Below, piece after piece: positions 33,805-43,983 of a stretch of DNA of 64,000 nucleotides. Position 1 is the first letter of the stretch. Each line of letters opens with the position of its first letter. Origin of the DNA: Mycobacterium seoulense (GTDB lineage Bacteria; Actinomycetota; Actinomycetes; Mycobacteriales; Mycobacteriaceae); assembly GCF_010731595.1 (NCBI RefSeq), contig NZ_AP022582.1:806001-870000 (forward strand), given 5' to 3'. The notes below the pieces were generated by a model. It worked only from the letters and a program-made list of their open reading frames with translations, was not told where the DNA came from and searched no databases. The position numbers and the translations under genes are program-made.

Positions 33805-35294
33805 CGCGCACCGGCGGTGAATCGGTAGTCGTCGAGGTCGAACCGCCGGCTGCGCCAGTAGGCCTCCACCGTGGTGGTGGGGCGCAGCGGCACGTCGCCG
33901 TTCTTGTCGAAGTAGTAGCTGTTGGCGAGCCGGCAGCTGTCCTGCCAGAAGATCTGCCGGTGCCGGCGGCGCATCATCTCGGCGAAGTACCGGTCGTTGG
34001 CCTCCTCGGTGACCTCCACGCGCGTCGCCCCGTCGCGCTGGGCGCGTTTCAGGCACCGCACGATGTGGTGGGTCTGCGTCTCGATGAGCGCGAAATACGA
34101 CGAGCCGACGTAGCCGTACGGTCCGAACACGGTGAACAGGTTGGGAAAGCCGGGAACGCTGACGCCCTCGTAGGCCTGCAGCCGGTGCTCGTCCCAGAAC
34201 CGGCTCAACGATTTGCCGCCGCTTCCGGTGACCGCGAACGTCGGGATGTCGTCGGGGTCCATCACCTTGAAGCCGGTCGCCAGGATCAGCACGTCGATCT
34301 CATGGCTTTCGCCGTCGGTGGTGGCCACCGACGTGGGGGTGATCTTGTCGATCGGCTCGGTGACCAGCCGCACGTTGTCGCGGTTGAACGTGGCCAGGTA
34401 CTCGTTGTGAAATCCGGGCCGTTTGCAGCCGACCGCGTAGCGCGGGGTGAGCCGGTCGCGCACCGCCGGGTCGTGCACCTGCTTGCGCAGATAGGCCAGC
34501 CCCGCCGACTCCATCCGTTTGGCCAGCGGCACGACCGTGAAGTAGTGCGCGGAGATCGGGAAGGTGACTTCGACGAAGGCCTGACTGAGGAGCCGCTGCA
34601 CGACCTTGCCGCCGGGGACCCGCATGGCCCACCGGGCCGGCGCGGGCAACGCGACGTCCAGCTTGGGGAAGCACCAGATCGGGGTGCGCTGAAACACGGT
34701 GAGCTGCTTGACGATCGGGGCTATTTCGGGGATGACTTGGACGGCTGAGGCGCCGGTGCCGATGATCGCGACGCGCTTGCCGGTCAGGTCCTGGTCGTGG
34801 TCCCAGCGCGCGGTGTGCATCGTGACGCCGCCGAAGGTGTCCACGCCGTCGATGTCGGGCAGGTTCGGGACGGTGAGGACGCCGCAGGCGCTGATCAGGA
34901 ACCGGGCGGTGACCGTGCCCCCGGGATCGGTCTGCACCCGCCACAGGCCGTGCTCGTCGTCGAACTCGGCCGATTGCACCTTGGTGTTCAACCGGATTCG
35001 CGATCGCAGGCCGTACTTGTCGACGCAGTGTTCGGCGTACGCCTTGAGCTCGCGCCCCCGCGCGTACGTGCGCGACCAGTCCGGGCTCTGCTCGAAGGAG
35101 AACTGGTAGGAGAACGACGGGATGTCCACGGCGATACCGGGATAGGTGTTCCAGTGCCAGGTCCCGCCCACCCCGTCGCCCGCCTCGACGACGAGATAAT
35201 CGGGCAGTCCGGCGTCGTCGAGCTTGATGGCGGCGCCGATCCCGGAGAAGCCGGCGCCCACGATCAGCGTGTGATAGTCGGGAGTGCTGCTCAT
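33801..35294 (-). CDS. Flavin-containing monooxygenase, Baeyer-Villiger type (Rv1393c-like)
   Basis: 497 residues. FAD-binding [13 protein letters not shown] at residues 13-25, the BVMO-type fingerprint [12 protein letters not shown] near residue 168, and a NADPH-binding [13 protein letters not shown] about 25 residues later. This places it with class B flavoprotein monooxygenases that insert oxygen into ketones or oxidise S/N atoms. The substrate is unknown. Ends in the convergent overlap with metK; starts 10 bases after the end of the lipH-like gene, so monooxygenase, lipH and lipI probably form one transcript. In M. tuberculosis a cyp132/PE_PGRS25/toxin-antitoxin segment separates them; it is absent here. 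Confidence 0.92.
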   Translation of the reverse strand: MSSTPDYHTLIVGAGFSGIGAAIKLDDAGLPDYLVVEAGDGVGGTWHWNTYPGIAVDIPSFSYQFSFEQSPDWSRTYARGRELKAYAEHCVDKYGLRSRIRLNTKVQSAEFDDEHGLWRVQTDPGGTVTARFLISACGVLTVPNLPDIDGVDTFGGVTMHTARWDHDQDLTGKRVAIIGTGASAVQVIPEIAPIVKQLTVFQRTPIWCFPKLDVALPAPARWAMRVPGGKVVQRLLSQAFVEVTFPISAHYFTVVPLAKRMESAGLAYLRKQVHDPAVRDRLTPRYAVGCKRPGFHNEYLATFNRDNVRLVTEPIDKITPTSVATTDGESHEIDVLILATGFKVMDPDDIPTFAVTGSGGKSLSRFWDEHRLQAYEGVSVPGFPNLFTVFGPYGYVGSSYFALIETQTHHIVRCLKRAQRDGATRVEVTEEANDRYFAEMMRRRHRQIFWQDSCRLANSYYFDKNGDVPLRPTTTVEAYWRSRRFDLDDYRFTAGAR

Positions 35295-35304
35295 CGGGGC
35301 CCGC

Positions 35305-36270
35305 CTACGGGTGCAGCGCCTTCTTCAGCGCGGCCAGCCCGCGGTCGGTGGCATCGCCGGCCGCGGGGATGACCAACGCGAAGCTGGCGTAGCCGTGCAC
35401 CAGGTTGGGCTCGTTGCTCAGCTCCGCGGGCACGCCGGCGGCATCCAGCAGTTCGGCGTAGCGGGCGCCGTCGTCGCGCAGCGGGTCGTGCTCGGCGGTC
35501 GCGATGTAGGCGGGGGGCAACCCGGACAGGTCCGCCGCGTTCGCCGGGGCGAGCGTGACGGGCAGCGACGCGGGGTCGCTGATGTCGATGTCGGGCAGGT
35601 ACCAGGACAGGAAGGCGTCGATCACGTCGCGGTCCAGGATGGGCGCGTTGGCGTTCTCGGTGTGCGAGGGCAGCGACAGATCGGCGGTGACCACCGGATA
35701 CCACAGCAGCTGGAAGCTGAGGGCCGGCCCGTCGTTCTGGGTGGCCAGGTGCGCCATCACGGCGGCCAGGTTGCCGCCGGCCGAGTCGCCCGCGACGGCG
35801 ATGCGGCCGGGGTCGCCGCCCAGCTCGTCGGCGTGCGCGGCGACCCACTGCAACGCCGCCCAGGCGTCGTGGACCGCGGCCGGGAACGGATGCTCGGGGG
35901 CCAGTCGGTAGTCGACGGACACCACGATCGCCTCGGCGCCGACGGCGTGGGCGCGGGCGAGGGGGTCGTGGGTGTCCACGCCGCCGAGACAGAACCCGCC
36001 GCCGTGGTAGAAGACGACGACGGGCAGCGCATCCTCGGGTTCCAGGGGCGGCCAGTAGATGCGCACCGGAAGGTCGGCGATCTCCCCGTGACCGATCGTG
36101 CGGTCCTCGATCCGCAGGTCCGGCAGCATTTCGGGCGGCACCTGGAGCAGCCGCAGCCGCTTGCGCGCGACCTCCACGCCGTCGGCCGCGCTGAAGGTCA
36201 TCGGAAAGGCGTCGAGCAGCGCCTTGAACGTCGGATCGATGCCCGGTCGGGCGAATGAGGGCTCCGTCAT
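35305..36270 (-). CDS. lipH: Alpha/beta-hydrolase esterase of the hormone-sensitive lipase family (LipH-like)
   Basis: 321 residues, very similar along the whole length to what I recall of M. tuberculosis LipH (Rv1399c). HGGGFCLGG forms the oxyanion hole, GDSAGG holds the nucleophile Ser, EHDPLRDDG the Asp, and VHGYASF the His. No signal peptide, so cytoplasmic. LipH in M. tuberculosis hydrolyses short-chain esters. It is a paralogue of the next gene and probably arose by tandem duplication. Confidence 0.93.
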   Translation of the reverse strand: MTEPSFARPGIDPTFKALLDAFPMTFSAADGVEVARKRLRLLQVPPEMLPDLRIEDRTIGHGEIADLPVRIYWPPLEPEDALPVVVFYHGGGFCLGGVDTHDPLARAHAVGAEAIVVSVDYRLAPEHPFPAAVHDAWAALQWVAAHADELGGDPGRIAVAGDSAGGNLAAVMAHLATQNDGPALSFQLLWYPVVTADLSLPSHTENANAPILDRDVIDAFLSWYLPDIDISDPASLPVTLAPANAADLSGLPPAYIATAEHDPLRDDGARYAELLDAAGVPAELSNEPNLVHGYASFALVIPAAGDATDRGLAALKKALHP

Positions 36271-36292
36271 GAATTCACCGTACGCTCCGGGT

Positions 36293-37255
36293 TCACCCGC
36301 GCAGTCCGCTTCTCAGGGCCGCCAGCCCGCGTTCCATCGCGGCCGTGGCCGCGGGCACCACACCGCCGTAACCGAGGTAGCCGTGCACCAGCGTCTCGGC
36401 GTTGTGCACCTCGACGGCCACTCCGGCCGCGGCCAGCCGCTCGCCGTAGCGGATGCCGTCGTCGCGCAGCGGGTCATAGCCCGCGACGGCGATGTAGGCG
36501 GGCGGCAGGTTGGACACGTCCGGGGCCCGTCCCGGCGCCATTGCCGGTGGCGGGGCGGACAAGTCGACTTCGCCGGCGTACCAACGGGAGAACTCGGCGA
36601 CGGCCTTGACGTCGAGGATCGGCGCGCCGGCGTTCTCGGTGAAGGACGGCAGCGAGGCGTCCCACATCGTCGAGGGGTACCACAGCAGCTGGAACGCGAT
36701 GGCCGGTGCGCCGCCGTCCCGGGCCCGCTGTGCCGTCACGGCGCTGATGGTTCCGCCGGCCGAATCCCCGGCCACCGCCAACCGATTCGGATCACCGCCC
36801 AGCGCGGGAGCATGCTCCGCGGCCCAAAGCGTTGCGGCCCAAGCGTCTTCGACGGCGGCGGGGTAGGGGTGCTCCGGCGCCAACCGGTAGTCGACGGACA
36901 CCACGATCGCGTCGGCGCCGACCGCGTGCTGGCGAGCCGTGCCGTCGTAGCTGTCGAGGTCGCCCACGACAAACCCGCCGCCGTGAAAATACAGCACGAC
37001 GGGCGAGGCTATGCGCTCGGAATGGCTTGGCGGCCAATAGATCCGGACGCCAATCGATCCCGCCGGGCCGGGGATGTCCCGGTCCTCGACCCGCAGCTCG
37101 GGATGCAGTGGCCGGCGGGGCAGGTCACGGAACCGCTGGCGCGCCGCGTCAACACCGTCGTCGGTGGATAGCCGGAAGGGAACCGCATCCAGTACCTTCT
37201 GCAGGATGGGGTCGATCGCGGGCTTTTCGTCGGCTGTGTTGTCCAAGCTGGGCAT
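36293..37255 (-). CDS. lipI: Alpha/beta-hydrolase esterase of the hormone-sensitive lipase family (LipI-like)
   Basis: 320 residues, same length as M. tuberculosis LipI (Rv1400c), with the identical N-terminus [16 protein letters not shown] as far as I recall. [24 protein letters not shown] and VHGYLGY supply oxyanion hole, Ser, Asp and His. First gene of the probable lipI-lipH-monooxygenase transcript, with 22 bases to lipH. Its start codon lies in the same CATG as the start of the divergent YhhN gene. Confidence 0.93.
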   Translation of the reverse strand: MPSLDNTADEKPAIDPILQKVLDAVPFRLSTDDGVDAARQRFRDLPRRPLHPELRVEDRDIPGPAGSIGVRIYWPPSHSERIASPVVLYFHGGGFVVGDLDSYDGTARQHAVGADAIVVSVDYRLAPEHPYPAAVEDAWAATLWAAEHAPALGGDPNRLAVAGDSAGGTISAVTAQRARDGGAPAIAFQLLWYPSTMWDASLPSFTENAGAPILDVKAVAEFSRWYAGEVDLSAPPPAMAPGRAPDVSNLPPAYIAVAGYDPLRDDGIRYGERLAAAGVAVEVHNAETLVHGYLGYGGVVPAATAAMERGLAALRSGLRG

Positions 37256-37988
37256 GGACGTACCGTACGCACCTCGCCTGGTGGCCGGCGGCTGGGTGGT
37301 GGCCGGCTGGGCGGCCCTCGGCTATGGCATCTATCTGACGGTGCTGGCGCTGGGTTCGCCGCCGGGGACCGAGCTGACCGGGCACTGGGTGCTGCAGCCG
37401 CTGTTCAAGGCGTCGATGGCGCTGTTGCTGACCGCCGCGGCGGTGGGCCACGCCATCGTCCGCGAGCGGCGGTGGCTGATGCCGGCGCTGCTGCTGTCGG
37501 CCGTGGGCGACTGGGCGCTGGCGATCCCGTGGTGGACGCAGTCTTTCGTCGTGGGCCTGGCCGCATTCCTGGTGGCGCACTTGTGTTTCCTGGGCGCACT
37601 GGTGCCGTTGGCGGCCAGGCGCCCGTCGAAGTTGCGCATCGCCGCCGTGGTCGCGATGTGCGTGGCCACCGCCGCTCTGCTGGCCTGGTTCTGGCCGCAC
37701 CTGAACAAGCTGGCGCTTCCGGTGACGGCCTACATCGTCGTGCTGACCGCGATGGTGTGCGCCGCGCTGGTGGCGCGGCTGCCGACCATCTGGACGGCGG
37801 TGGGCGCGGTGTGTTTCGCGGCGTCCGATTCCCTGATCGCCATCGGCCGCTTCATCCTGGGCAACGAGGCGCTGGCCGTGCCGATCTGGTGGTCGTACGC
37901 CGCGGCGCTCATCCTGATGACGGCGGGGTTCTTCTTCGGCCGTGCGGCACCGGCCGACGCCGGCGCCGCAGGGCCGGACGAAACCTGA
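37254..37988 (+). CDS. YhhN-family membrane protein (lysoplasmalogenase-like, Rv1401-like)
   Basis: About 244 residues, eight hydrophobic segments, with the family traits [16 protein letters not shown] and [13 protein letters not shown], which carry the conserved Asp residues of YhhN/TMEM86. Mammalian relatives hydrolyse lysoplasmalogens; bacterial activity is less certain. The ATG at 37254 overlaps the lipI start codon on the other strand. Rv1401 is shorter (200 residues as I recall), so an internal GTG near 37296 is a realistic alternative. Confidence 0.8.
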   Translation: MDVPYAPRLVAGGWVVAGWAALGYGIYLTVLALGSPPGTELTGHWVLQPLFKASMALLLTAAAVGHAIVRERRWLMPALLLSAVGDWALAIPWWTQSFVVGLAAFLVAHLCFLGALVPLAARRPSKLRIAAVVAMCVATAALLAWFWPHLNKLALPVTAYIVVLTAMVCAALVARLPTIWTAVGAVCFAASDSLIAIGRFILGNEALAVPIWWSYAAALILMTAGFFFGRAAPADAGAAGPDET

Positions 37989-38048
37989 CCGTTCGGGTTC
38001 GGACGGTAATTCATTGAGCAACAGCATATTTCGCGGCCCGAGGACGCC

Positions 38049-40061
38049 GTGACGAGCAGCGCTCACACTGCCGTTCAGGTCGAACCCATCGCCAGGGTGC
38101 TGCCCATGCTCTCGGTGCCGCACCTGGACCGCGAGTTCGACTACCTGGTGTCGGCCGAGCAGTCCGACGACGCTCAGCCGGGGGTGCGGGTACGCGTGCG
38201 GTTTCACGGCCGGCTGGTCGACGCGTTCGTGCTGGAGCGCCGCAACGACACCGACCACCCCGGCAAGCTCGGCTGGCTGGACCGCGTCGTGTCGGCCGAG
38301 CCGGTGCTGACCCCCGAGATCCGCCGGTTGGTCGACGCGGTGGCGGCGCGCTACGCCGGCACCCGGCCGGACGTGCTGCGCCTGGCGGTGCCGGCCCGGC
38401 ATGCCCGGGTGGAGCGGGAACCGGCGACGGCGCACCGGCTGCCGGTGCCCGCGCCCGTGGACCCGGCGGCCTGGGCGTCCTACGGCCGGGGCGCCCAGTT
38501 CCTCGACGCCCTGGCCGAGTCTCGGGCCGCCCGGGCCGTGTGGCAGGCGCTGCCGGGGGAGTCGTGGGCGGACCGATTCGCCGAGGCGGCCGCGCAGACC
38601 ATCCGCGCCGGGCGCGCGGTGCTGGCGATAGTGCCCGACCAGCGCGACCTGGACACGCTGTGGCGGGCGGCGACCGCGCGCATCGACGAGAGCGGCGCGG
38701 TGGCGCTCTCGGCCGGGCTGGGGCCGGCCGCCCGCTACCGGCGGTGGCTGGCCGCGCTGCGCGGTCAGGCCCGGCTGGTGATCGGCACTCGCAGTGCGGT
38801 TTTCGCGCCGCTGAGCGACCTGGGTCTCGTCATGGTGTGGGCCGACGCCGACGACAGCCTGTCGGAGCCGCGGGCGCCGTACCCGCACGCTCGCGAGGTA
38901 GCGATGCTGCGCGCGCACCAGGCGCGGTGCGCGGCGCTGATCGGGGGCTATGCACGCACCGCCGAAGCGCAGGCGTTGGTGCGCAGCGGATGGGCGCACG
39001 ACATCGTCGCCGCCCGGGCGGTGGTGCGCGCCCGGACGCCGCGGGTGGTCGCGCTCGACGACACGGGCTACGCCGACGAACGCGACCCCGCCGCGCGCAC
39101 CGCGCGCATCCCGTCCATCGCGCTGCGCGCCGCCCGCTCGTCGCTGCAGGCCGGGGCGCCGGTGCTGGTGCAGGTGCCGCGGCGCGGGTATGTCCCGTCG
39201 CTGGCCTGCGCGCGCTGCCGCGCCATCGCGAGGTGCCGGCACTGCACGGGTCCCTTGTCGCTGGCCGAGTCGCCGCGGGAGGGCGGCCCCGCGCTGGTCT
39301 GCCGGTGGTGCGGGCGAATCGACCCGAACCGGCGCTGCGCGCGCTGCGGGTCGGACGCGGTGCGCGCCGTGGTCGTCGGGGCGCGGCGCACCGCCGAGGA
39401 ACTCGGGCGCGCTTTTCCCGGTACCGCCGTGATCACCTCGTCCGGGGACGGCGTCGTGCCGGAGGTCGCCGCCGCGCCGGCGCTGGTGGTGGCCACTCCG
39501 GGGGCGGAGCCCGCCGCGTCGGGCGGCTACGGGGCGGCGCTGCTGCTGGACACCTGGGCGCTGTTGGGCCGGCAGGACCTGCGCGCCGCCGAGGACGCGC
39601 TGTGGCGCTGGATGACCGCCGCGGCGTTGGTGCGCGCCCGCGGCGACGGCGGGGTGGTGCTGGCGGTGGCCGAATCATCCATTCCCACAGTTCAATCGCT
39701 GATCCGCTGGGATCCGGTGGGTCACGCCGACGCCGATCTGGCGGCCCGGGCCGAACTGGGCCTGCCCCCGAGCGTGCACATGGCGGCCCTGGACGGCGCG
39801 GCCGAGGCGGTGGCGGCGCTGCTCGAGGAGGCCGGGTTGCCGGAGGGGGCCGACGTGCTGGGGCCGGTGGATTTGCCGGCCGGCGTGCGCCGCCCGCCGG
39901 GGACGCCGGCCGGTGTGCCGGTGACCAGAATGCTGGTGCGGGCCCGCCGCGAGCAGGGTCTGGCGCTGGCCGCGGCGCTGCGGCGCGGCGTGAGCGTGCT
40001 GTCCGCCCGCCAATCCCACGAGCCGGTCCGCGTGCAGATCGATCCACTGCACATCGGGTGA
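38049..40061 (+). CDS. priA: Primosomal protein N' (PriA), helicase motifs degenerate
   Basis: 670 residues. Replication-restart factor that recognises forked DNA. The N-terminal DNA-binding region (LPHLDREFDYLV-like PMLSVPHLDREFDYLVS) and the zinc-binding Cys cluster CARCRAIARCRHC...CRWCGRIDPNRRCARCG are intact. The ATPase motifs are not: the Walker A position reads PGESWADR (residues 169-176) with no GKT, and the Walker B position reads ADADD (265-269) instead of DEEH. Actinobacterial PriA proteins in general are annotated as lacking helicase activity, so this is family-typical rather than a broken gene. GTG start. Confidence 0.93.
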   Translation: MTSSAHTAVQVEPIARVLPMLSVPHLDREFDYLVSAEQSDDAQPGVRVRVRFHGRLVDAFVLERRNDTDHPGKLGWLDRVVSAEPVLTPEIRRLVDAVAARYAGTRPDVLRLAVPARHARVEREPATAHRLPVPAPVDPAAWASYGRGAQFLDALAESRAARAVWQALPGESWADRFAEAAAQTIRAGRAVLAIVPDQRDLDTLWRAATARIDESGAVALSAGLGPAARYRRWLAALRGQARLVIGTRSAVFAPLSDLGLVMVWADADDSLSEPRAPYPHAREVAMLRAHQARCAALIGGYARTAEAQALVRSGWAHDIVAARAVVRARTPRVVALDDTGYADERDPAARTARIPSIALRAARSSLQAGAPVLVQVPRRGYVPSLACARCRAIARCRHCTGPLSLAESPREGGPALVCRWCGRIDPNRRCARCGSDAVRAVVVGARRTAEELGRAFPGTAVITSSGDGVVPEVAAAPALVVATPGAEPAASGGYGAALLLDTWALLGRQDLRAAEDALWRWMTAAALVRARGDGGVVLAVAESSIPTVQSLIRWDPVGHADADLAARAELGLPPSVHMAALDGAAEAVAALLEEAGLPEGADVLGPVDLPAGVRRPPGTPAGVPVTRMLVRARREQGLALAAALRRGVSVLSARQSHEPVRVQIDPLHIG

Positions 40062-40085
40062 CCTCGCTAAGTGCTGCCCGAGCGG

Positions 40086-40106
40086 ATAGTATGCGTCGGA
40101 AATAGT
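40086..40106 (+). promoter_or_regulatory. Candidate MarR operator upstream of marR
   Basis: A 21-base stretch ATAGTATGCnnnnGAAATAnT, 84 bases before the MarR-family gene, recurs at 41592-41612 in front of the methyltransferase gene. Two copies at the two promoters flanking one regulator suggest it is that regulator's operator. Confidence 0.55.
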
Positions 40107-40189
40107 TCCTGACTACTTCAGTGGAAGGTTGTTACACTTCCTGTTCTTTAGCCGCCGATAGGCCGGGAATGATCCGGAGAAGGGCCGAC

Positions 40190-40678
40190 ATGGCAGCGGA
40201 CAACGCGACGACGGCGGACGAGTCGCTGGATGTGATCACCGACGCGTTGCTGACGGCCTCCCGCCTGCTGGTCGCCATCTCGGCGCGCTCCATCGGTCAA
40301 GTGGACGAGACGATCACCATTCCGCAGTTCCGGACGCTGGTGATCCTGTCCAACCGGGGCCCGGTCAACCTGGCCACGCTGGCCGGCCTGCTTGGCGTGC
40401 AACCATCGGCCACCGGCCGGATGGTCGACCGGCTGGTCGCGGCCGGGCTGATCGACCGGCTGCCGCACCCGACCTCCCGGCGCGAGCTGTTGGCCGCGCT
40501 GACCAAGCGGGGGCGGGAGGTGGTTCGCCAGGTCACCTCCTACCGGCGCGCCGAAATCGCGACGATTGTGGAGAAGATGCCGCCGCCCGAGCGCCACGGG
40601 CTGGTGCGGGCACTGACCGCGTTCACCGCCGCCGGCGGCGAGCCGGACGTGCACCTGGACGCCGACATCGATCTCTAG
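40190..40678 (+). CDS. MarR-family transcriptional regulator (Rv1404-like)
   Basis: 162 residues. Winged helix-turn-helix: ITIPQFRTLVILSNRGPVNLATLAGLLGVQPSATGRMVDRLVAAGLI, followed by the wing RLPHPTSRRELLAALTKRG, and flanking dimerisation helices. ATG 40190 gives a length near M. tuberculosis Rv1404 (160). Rv1404 is reported to repress neighbouring methyltransferase genes and to respond to acid stress; the shared promoter motif here supports the same circuit. It is convergent with the methyltransferase gene, with four bases between them. Confidence 0.9.
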   Translation: MAADNATTADESLDVITDALLTASRLLVAISARSIGQVDETITIPQFRTLVILSNRGPVNLATLAGLLGVQPSATGRMVDRLVAAGLIDRLPHPTSRRELLAALTKRGREVVRQVTSYRRAEIATIVEKMPPPERHGLVRALTAFTAAGGEPDVHLDADIDL

Positions 40679-40682
40679 CCGG

Positions 40683-41495
40683 TCAGCGCTTCTCGGCGGT
40701 GACCAGCAGGTACTCCCAGTTCATCGCCCCGTCGGCGAGGTATTGCCCAGCGAGTTCGACGAGTTGGGCGTCCAGCTCGGCGGCCAGCACGCGGTTGTGG
40801 CCGATGTTCGCGTAAGCCTCGATCGTCGGGCCGTAGTGGTTCTTGAAGTACGCGTGCACCGCTTCGGCGCTGTCGAACCGGTTCACTTCGAGCATTCCCC
40901 GCACCGCGCTCACCCGGCCGATCCGCTCGCCGAGCAGCGCGGTGACATAGCCCTTGCGTCCCCACAGCGCGGCCGGCGGCACCGCCTGCGACAGGCTGGG
41001 CCGGTACGGCCGGATGGTGGCGAGCATCCGGCCGAAGAACCCGTCCGGGGTCCAGCTGATCAGGCCGATCGTCCCGCCCGGCCGGCAGACCCGGACCAGT
41101 TCGTCGGCGGCCCGCTGCTGGTCCGGCGCGAACTGCACGCCGATCGCGGAGATGACGACGTCGAACTCGCCGTCGCCGAAGGGCAGCGCATGCGCATTGG
41201 CTTCCCGGTAGTCGATCTTCAGGCCCTGTGCCGCTGCCCGGACCCGCGAGCGCTGCAGCAGCTCGGGGGTCAGGTCGCTGGAAACGACCGTGGCGCCCGT
41301 CGCGGCGGCCGGCAGCGAGATGTTGCCCGAGCCGGCCGCGACGTCGAGCACCCGCACTCCCGGACCCAGGCCGGTGGCCTTGACCAGGACCGGGCCCAGC
41401 GGGGCCATCACTTCCTCGGCCATCAGGGCGTAGTCGCCGAGCGCCCACACCGCGCGGTGGGGAGCGGCGTCGCTGATCGTGGTGTCGAGAGTCAT
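40683..41495 (-). CDS. SAM-dependent methyltransferase (Rv1405c-like)
   Basis: 270 residues, class I fold. Motif I is VRVLDVAAGSGNISLPAA, followed by VVSSDLTPELLQRSR and FDVVISAIGVQFAPDQQRAADELVRVCRPGG, as in UbiE/Methyltransf_11 enzymes. The substrate is unknown. ATG at 41495 has a strong AAGGAGG upstream. In M. tuberculosis the corresponding Rv1405c is acid-induced under Rv1404 control; the second target there, Rv1403c, has no counterpart in this window. Confidence 0.9.
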   Translation of the reverse strand: MTLDTTISDAAPHRAVWALGDYALMAEEVMAPLGPVLVKATGLGPGVRVLDVAAGSGNISLPAAATGATVVSSDLTPELLQRSRVRAAAQGLKIDYREANAHALPFGDGEFDVVISAIGVQFAPDQQRAADELVRVCRPGGTIGLISWTPDGFFGRMLATIRPYRPSLSQAVPPAALWGRKGYVTALLGERIGRVSAVRGMLEVNRFDSAEAVHAYFKNHYGPTIEAYANIGHNRVLAAELDAQLVELAGQYLADGAMNWEYLLVTAEKR

Positions 41496-41591
41496 CGGAC
41501 CTCCTTGAGGGGTCAGGAAAGGGCTGCCCAGTCGACCTCGTTGTCACCAGCACGGCAGTGCGGTCACCGCACAGGTCAATGATTACTAGCA

Positions 41592-41612
41592 ATAGTATGC
41601 ATTAGAAATAAT
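41592..41612 (-). promoter_or_regulatory. Candidate MarR operator upstream of the methyltransferase gene
   Basis: ATAGTATGC, then four bases, then GAAATAAT, matching 40086-40106. It lies 97 bases upstream of the methyltransferase start and 54 bases before fmt, in a short AT-rich stretch. TACT and AGTA at 41584-41597 form an additional inverted repeat. Confidence 0.55.
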
Positions 41613-41665
41613 AAACGTGCGCAACTTACGGTCGGACGGCGTGCTCGTCTTCCTAGACTGGGCCG

Positions 41666-42598
41666 GTGCGTCTTGTCTTCGCCGGCACCCCCGAACCCGC
41701 GCTGCCCGCGCTGCGTCGTCTCATCGACTCGCCCCGGCACGAGGTGATCGCCGTGCTGACGCGGCCCGACGCCGCCGTCGGTCGGCACGGCAGGCCGCAG
41801 CCCTCGCCGGTGGCCCGTGAGGCGCTCGACCGTGGCATCCCGCTGCTGCGGCCGGCCCGGCCGAACGCGCCAGAGTTCGTCGCCGAACTCTCGGAGCTGG
41901 CGCCGGACTGCTGCGCGGTCGTGGCCTACGGCGCGCTGCTGCGCGACGGCCTGCTCGCGGTTCCCCCGCACGGGTGGATCAACCTGCACTTCTCGCTGCT
42001 GCCGGCCTGGCGCGGAGCGGCGCCGGTCCAGGCGGCCATCGCGGCCGGGGACGCCATCACCGGGGCGACCACGTTCCGGATCGAGCCCAGCCTGGACTCC
42101 GGCCCCATCTACGGCGTCGTCACCGAGACGATCCGGCCAACCGACACCGCCGGCGAGTTGCTGGAGCGCCTGGCCGTTTCGGGTGCGGCCCTGCTGTCGA
42201 CCACGCTGGACGGCATCGCCGACCAGACGCTGTCGCCCCGGCCGCAACCCGTCGAGGGCGTCAGCGTCGCGCCGAAGATCACCGTCGAGCAAGCCCGGGT
42301 GCGCTGGGACCTGCCGGCGCTGGTCGTGGAGCGGCGGATCCGCGCGGTCACGCCCAATCCGGGCGCCTGGACGATGATCGGCGAGCTGCGGATCAAGCTC
42401 GGCCCGGTGCGCATCGCCCCGGACGCCCCGGAGCCGTTGGCGCCCGGCGCACTTCACGTCGGCCGCAAGGACGTGTGGATCGGGACGGGTTCGCAAGCCG
42501 TGCGCCTGGGCCAAATACAGCCCCCCGGAAAGAAACTCATGAATGCCGTCGACTGGGCGCGGGGCGCGCGACTCGACTCCCCGGCGCGCGCGACATGA
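41666..42598 (+). CDS. fmt: Methionyl-tRNA formyltransferase
   Basis: Formylates initiator Met-tRNA with 10-formyl-THF. 310 residues. The catalytic set is visible: Asn106 and His108 in [18 protein letters not shown], and Asp144 in [12 protein letters not shown]-terminal OB-like domain begins near residue 205. GTG start. ATGA overlap with rsmB. Confidence 0.97.
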   Translation: MRLVFAGTPEPALPALRRLIDSPRHEVIAVLTRPDAAVGRHGRPQPSPVAREALDRGIPLLRPARPNAPEFVAELSELAPDCCAVVAYGALLRDGLLAVPPHGWINLHFSLLPAWRGAAPVQAAIAAGDAITGATTFRIEPSLDSGPIYGVVTETIRPTDTAGELLERLAVSGAALLSTTLDGIADQTLSPRPQPVEGVSVAPKITVEQARVRWDLPALVVERRIRAVTPNPGAWTMIGELRIKLGPVRIAPDAPEPLAPGALHVGRKDVWIGTGSQAVRLGQIQPPGKKLMNAVDWARGARLDSPARAT

Positions 42599-43983
42599 GC
42601 CCGCCCCGACCGCCGGACCGCGGGCGCGGCAGGCGGCGCCGGCCGCTCGACCCCGCGCGGGCCGCCGCGTTCGGCGTGCTGCGGGCGGTCAGCGAGCGTG
42701 ACGCGTACGCGAACCTGGCCCTGCCCGCCCTGCTGCGCGAACGCGGGATCAGCGGCCGCGACGCCGCGTTCGCCACCGAGCTGACCTACGGCGCCTGCCG
42801 GACCCGGGGCCTGCTCGACGCCGTCATCGGCGCGGCCGCAGGCCGCCCGACGGACACCATCGACCCGGTGCTGCTCGACCTGCTGCGGCTGGGCGCCTAC
42901 CAGTTGCTGCGCACGCGGGTGGACACGTACGCCGCGGTGTCCACCACGGTAGAGCAGGCGGGGATCGAATTCGATTCGGCTCGAGCGGGTTTCGTCAACG
43001 GCGTGCTGCGCGCCATCGCCGCCCGGGACGAGAAGTCCTGGGTCGAGGAGCTGGCCCCCGACCAGTCGCGGGATCCGGTCGGATATGCCGCCTTCGTACA
43101 CGCGCACCCGCGCTGGATCGCGCAGGCCTTCGCCGACGCGCTGGGAGCGGACGCCGGTGAACTCGACGCGGTGCTGGCCAGCGACGACGAACGGCCGCAG
43201 GTGCATCTGGCGGCGCGCCCCGGCGTGCTGACCGCCGCGGAGCTGGCCGAGGCCGTGGGCGGCACGGTCGGCAGGTATTCGCCCTATGCGGTGTACCTGC
43301 CGGGCGGCGACCCTGGGCGGCTGGCGCCGGTGCGCGACGGCGCCGCGCTGGTCCAGGACGAGGGCAGCCAGCTGGTGGCCCGCGCGCTGACGCTGGCCCC
43401 GGTCGACGGCGACGCCGGCCGGTGGCTGGACCTGTGCGCCGGACCGGGTGGCAAGACCGCGCTGCTGGCCGCGCTCGGCGCGGGATCCGGGGCCCGCGTC
43501 ACGGCGGTGGAGCCGGCGCCCCGCCGCGCCGACCTGGTGGCCGAGAACACCAGGGGCCTACCGGTCGAGGTGTTGCGGGTCGACGGGCGGCAGACCGGAC
43601 TCGAGCCGACCTTCGACCGGGTGCTGGTCGACGCGCCGTGCACCGGTCTGGGCGCGTTGCGGCGCCGGCCGGAGGCGCGCTGGCGGCGCCAGCCGGCCGA
43701 CGTGCCGGTGCTCGCCAGCCTGCAGCGCGAGCTGCTGGGCGCCGCGATCGCGTTGACCAGGCCCGGCGGTGTGGTGCTCTACGCGACCTGTTCGCCCCAC
43801 CTCGCCGAGACCGTCGGGGTGGTCGCCGACGCGCTGCGCCGGCACCCGGTGTGCGAGTTGGACACCCGGCCGTTGTTCGAGCCCGTCACCGGGCTGGGGG
43901 ACGGGCCGCATGTTCAGCTGTGGCCGCACCGGCACGGCACCGACGCCATGTTCGCCGCCGCGCTGCGCCGCGAAGCGGGGTAG
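42595..43983 (+). CDS. rsmB: 16S rRNA (cytosine-967-C5)-methyltransferase
   Basis: 462 residues (M. tuberculosis Fmu 457). An N-terminal NusB-like RNA-binding domain (residues 20-160: [25 protein letters not shown]) precedes the Rossmann methyltransferase domain with [17 protein letters not shown] (SAM), [18 protein letters not shown] (general Cys) and [12 protein letters not shown] (nucleophile Cys). The gene ends inside the first unit of a tandem repeat, so the last residues AALRREAG are repeat-encoded. Confidence 0.95.
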   Translation: MSPPRPPDRGRGRRRRPLDPARAAAFGVLRAVSERDAYANLALPALLRERGISGRDAAFATELTYGACRTRGLLDAVIGAAAGRPTDTIDPVLLDLLRLGAYQLLRTRVDTYAAVSTTVEQAGIEFDSARAGFVNGVLRAIAARDEKSWVEELAPDQSRDPVGYAAFVHAHPRWIAQAFADALGADAGELDAVLASDDERPQVHLAARPGVLTAAELAEAVGGTVGRYSPYAVYLPGGDPGRLAPVRDGAALVQDEGSQLVARALTLAPVDGDAGRWLDLCAGPGGKTALLAALGAGSGARVTAVEPAPRRADLVAENTRGLPVEVLRVDGRQTGLEPTFDRVLVDAPCTGLGALRRRPEARWRRQPADVPVLASLQRELLGAAIALTRPGGVVLYATCSPHLAETVGVVADALRRHPVCELDTRPLFEPVTGLGDGPHVQLWPHRHGTDAMFAAALRREAG

